A DNA stretch of 7,804 bases from Sphingomonadaceae bacterium. Its GTDB lineage: Bacteria; Pseudomonadota; Alphaproteobacteria; Sphingomonadales; Sphingomonadaceae. The notes under the pieces were generated by a model, which was not told where the DNA came from, searched no databases, and worked only from the letters and a program-made list of their open reading frames with translations. The DNA lies in contig JACDGO010000085.1 of assembly GCA_013821585.1 (NCBI GenBank), positions 1 to 7,804 on the forward strand, given 5' to 3'. A program made the position numbers and the translations under genes. How positions within the stretch are numbered: the stretch's first letter is position 1; each line of letters starts with the position of its first letter. This document shows, in pieces, positions 5,499 to 7,804 of this stretch.

Positions 5499-7436
5499 TC
5501 ACACGGTCGGCAGGGTCTGATCGGCGCGGCCCCAGCCGCTTAGCGCCTTGGACTGCGCGCGGCGCACGAGCTCCGCACCGTCGCCGACATGCCAGTGCGA
5601 AGGTTTGTCGATTGTCTCCACCTCTTTCCAGGTGATGGGAGCCGCCACCGGAGTTCCCGGCCGGGCGCGCGCTCCGTAAGGCATGACGGCCGTCGCACCG
5701 CGCTGATTGCGGAGATAATCAACGAAGATGCGACCCTTGCGCTGCGCTTTGGGAAGCGCCGCGGTGAAATTGTTCGGGTCGTTCTGCGCGACCGCGATCG
5801 CAAGCCGGTGCGCGAAGTCCTTCACCTCGGGCCACTCCGCTTTGGGAGTCAGCGGCGCGACCACGTGGATGCCCTTGCCCCCGGTCACCATCGGAAAGGT
5901 CACAAGCCCGACCTGCTTGAGCAGATCGCGAAAGTGAAATGCAGCTGTGCGCACGGCCTCAAAGCCGAGGCCCTCATCGGGGTCGAGATCAAACACCAGC
6001 CGGTCCGCCTTTTCGACGTCCTCGATGCGCGAACCCCAGCCGTGAAATTCGATTGTCCCCATCTGCACGCAGGACAGCAATCCGTCGGCGTCGTCGAGAA
6101 AGAGATAGGGCTCCTCGTGGCCGTCCTTTTCCTTGATGCCGACATGGTGGACGTGCGTCCCGAATGTGCCGGCGTCGTGCTTCTGGAAAAAGCATTTTTT
6201 GGCGCGGCCTTGGGGACAGCGAACGAGACTGATCGGCCGACCGCCGGCCCACGGGAGCATAACGGGCGCGACGGTTTCATAGTAATCGGCGAGCTGGCCC
6301 TTGGTAATGCCCGAATCCGGATCAATGATGCGGTCGCGGTTGGTGATCGCGACGGACGACGGCGCATCAAGCTTGACCTCTTCGGTCTTCGCTTCGCGCT
6401 CGACGATTACCGCCTCTGGCTTCTTATCCTCGCGCAATCCGATATAGCTTGAGTGCCTCAACACCCCGTCGCCGGTCACCTCCATGAATGCGATTTCGGC
6501 GACCAGTTTGGGCTCGATCCAGTGCGCGCCGCGCACCGCCGCGCGCGGCGCATCGACCGTAGCCGCCTTCCTCACGAGCGGTTTCATAAGTTCGACGAGC
6601 CGAAACATCTCGCCGGTGTCGAAGCCGGTGCCGACCTTGCCGGCATAGCGCAGCTTGCCGTCCTCGTTGACGCCGAGCAGCAGCGAGCGGAACCCGCGCG
6701 TCTTGTCGGACGGCGTCCAGCCGACGACGACGAACTCCTGGCGGCGAATGCACTTGGTCTTGAGCCAAGTCCCGTTGCGCGAGCCGACGTAGCGCGCGTC
6801 GACGCGCTTCGAAATGACGCCTTCCAGCCCCGCGCCGCAGAATTTGTCGAACAGCGCCTCGCCCTGACCGACAATGTGGTCGGAATAGTGAATCACACCG
6901 GCATGGCCGTCGAGCAATGCGGCCAGCTTTGCCTTGCGCTCGACGAGAGGCTGGGCGGTCAGGTCCGCGCCGTCGAGTTCGAGCAGATCGAAAGCGTAGA
7001 ATTGGATGGCCGACGGATCGCCCTTGATCGCCGCCTGCAGCAACTGAAAGTTTGTCTTGCCGTCCGCATCGAGCACGACTGCCTCACCGTCGATAAGCGC
7101 CGATCGCGCATTCAACGCAACAGCGTCGGCGACGACCGATGCGAATCGGTCGGTCCAGTCGAGCCCCGATCGCGTAAAGGAGTGAGCAATGCCGCCGCCG
7201 ATGCTCAGCAGGCAGCGATAGCCGTCGAATTTCAATTCGTGGAGCCAACGGTTACCCGATGGGACGTGATCGACAAGCGTCGCGAGCTGGACGGGCCGGA
7301 ACGGCGGCGGTAGAGCGGCGAGATTGGCCGGTAGCGGAGGCTTTCGCCGCGTCGTCGCCGCTCCATTTGTTCGCGCCACCGTCGCTTGATCCCCTTTGTG
7401 CTGTCTTTCAATTCGCACCGCGGCGGGTCGTTCCAT
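5499..7436 (-). CDS. ligD: ATP-dependent DNA ligase LigD, ligase + polymerase form
   Basis: A 645-residue protein with two of the three LigD modules. The ligase domain (about 45-345) has the adenylation motif ELKFDGYR with K69, DGEAVV (116-121), EGVISKR (205-211) and WLKTK (224-228). The primase/polymerase domain (about 365-630) has EFHGWGSR (463-470), the catalytic DLD at 483-485, TGGKGIHV (518-525) and VDYLRNQRGATAV (572-584). The 3'-phosphoesterase domain often found N-terminal in bacterial LigD is absent; the first ~40 residues are basic linker. LigD repairs double-strand breaks with Ku by gap filling and sealing. The ATG at 7436 lacks a clear ribosome binding site; a GTG at 7379 (residue 20) preceded by AAAGGGGATC is an alternative. 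It follows the LigC-like gene by 40 bp and precedes xthA by one base, suggesting a repair operon. Confidence 0.93.
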   Translation of the reverse strand: MERPAAVRIERQHKGDQATVARTNGAATTRRKPPLPANLAALPPPFRPVQLATLVDHVPSGNRWLHELKFDGYRCLLSIGGGIAHSFTRSGLDWTDRFASVVADAVALNARSALIDGEAVVLDADGKTNFQLLQAAIKGDPSAIQFYAFDLLELDGADLTAQPLVERKAKLAALLDGHAGVIHYSDHIVGQGEALFDKFCGAGLEGVISKRVDARYVGSRNGTWLKTKCIRRQEFVVVGWTPSDKTRGFRSLLLGVNEDGKLRYAGKVGTGFDTGEMFRLVELMKPLVRKAATVDAPRAAVRGAHWIEPKLVAEIAFMEVTGDGVLRHSSYIGLREDKKPEAVIVEREAKTEEVKLDAPSSVAITNRDRIIDPDSGITKGQLADYYETVAPVMLPWAGGRPISLVRCPQGRAKKCFFQKHDAGTFGTHVHHVGIKEKDGHEEPYLFLDDADGLLSCVQMGTIEFHGWGSRIEDVEKADRLVFDLDPDEGLGFEAVRTAAFHFRDLLKQVGLVTFPMVTGGKGIHVVAPLTPKAEWPEVKDFAHRLAIAVAQNDPNNFTAALPKAQRKGRIFVDYLRNQRGATAVMPYGARARPGTPVAAPITWKEVETIDKPSHWHVGDGAELVRRAQSKALSGWGRADQTLPTV

Positions 7437-7476
7437 TGCGACGCTGATCGCGTGACCCCGTCCGCAGAATGCGCGA

Positions 7477-7804
7477 CTAGGCTGCGATCACATCGGCAAG
7501 CTCGGCCGGGCGCAACTCGTGGTGCAATTGCTCCATCCCGCATTGCTCGGGCGCCTTGTCGGGGCGCCACCGCAGCAATCTCGTGCCATGACGGAAGCGG
7601 TCGCCCGTGACCTGATTATACCGGACTTCGACGACGATTTCGGGCCGTAATGGCTGCCATTCGGCGGACCGGGCGTTGGTCCAACGGCTCGGCCCGCCAG
7701 GCGCCTTGCCAGTGAAGCCCGGCGCCTCGATCATCGTTTCGAGCCGTGCCGTCAACGCCGGGCGATCCTTGGCCTGGATCGACGACGTGAAGCCGACGTG
7801 GTTG
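7477..7804 (-). CDS. ligC: ATP-dependent DNA ligase, C-terminal part (partial, LigC-like)
   Basis: The last 108 codons of a gene that enters from the right edge; no start is in the window. The visible part is the OB-fold domain of an ATP-dependent ligase: HVGFTSSI near the left of the fragment, TGKAPGGPSRW, RPEIVVEVRYNQVTGDRFRHGT and, at the end, LLRWRPDKAPEQC, which contains ligase motif VI (RWRxDK). The match is to the short LigC-type family (about 300-350 residues) rather than to LigD, because the OB domain is followed directly by a short tail and a stop. The methionine assigned to TTG at 7755 would be internal; the frame stays open to the edge. LigC enzymes act as back-up ligases in Ku-dependent and base-excision repair. 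The gene leads into ligD 40 bp downstream. The symbol rests on family resemblance of this end only. Confidence 0.82.
   Translation of the reverse strand, partial: NHVGFTSSIQAKDRPALTARLETMIEAPGFTGKAPGGPSRWTNARSAEWQPLRPEIVVEVRYNQVTGDRFRHGTRLLRWRPDKAPEQCGMEQLHHELRPAELADVIAA

Noticed and set aside
5589..7313. Plus-strand open frames of 286-287 codons opposite ligD
   Set aside because: They are shadows of ligD with no recognisable domains and low-complexity Arg-rich composition.

Overview
The window is GC-rich, tightly packed bacterial DNA. Its gene content, a GGAACC-N16-CGTT promoter of the kind read by the alphaproteobacterial stress sigma factor EcfG, and an IS110/IS1111-type transposase remnant together suggest an alphaproteobacterium, perhaps a sphingomonad. 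The order-level guess is inference. No rRNA, tRNA, CRISPR array or phage genes were seen.

Left part (1-3833). Two small SET-domain proteins are transcribed divergently. One runs leftward off the edge and only its first 25 codons are present; the other is complete (206-592). The complete SET gene overlaps tail-to-tail with a minus-strand two-gene operon. That operon is transcribed from about 2828 towards 573: first a heme-oxygenase-like di-iron/iron oxidase (HDO, 'iron-containing redox enzyme' family), then a PurD-like ATP-grasp ligase starting 3 nt after the oxidase stop. Facing the operon across a 72-bp divergent promoter region is a SAM-dependent methyltransferase with an NPPY motif (2880-3833). 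The promoter region holds a good match to an EcfG promoter for the oxidase-ligase operon and a perfect 7+1+7 palindrome. The PurD homologue has lost family-invariant residues at the metal/substrate site, so it is probably not a purine enzyme. Oxidase, ligase and methyltransferase together look like a small stress-controlled pathway that builds or modifies a small molecule or a peptide/amino-acid conjugate. I do not recognise it as a described system. Membership of the SET proteins is suggested only by adjacency.

Middle (3834-about 4730). This is debris of an IS110/IS1111-type insertion sequence. The transposase has lost its N-terminal catalytic half, carries an in-frame amber codon, and abuts the 3' end of xthA.

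Right part (4709-7804). A minus-strand DNA-repair operon reads from the right edge leftward: the C-terminal end of an ATP-dependent DNA ligase (LigC-like), then LigD (ligase plus primase/polymerase domains, no phosphoesterase domain), then exonuclease III (XthA). The ligD stop and xthA start are one base apart. This set fits non-homologous end joining or stress-related break/base repair. No ku gene is inside the window.
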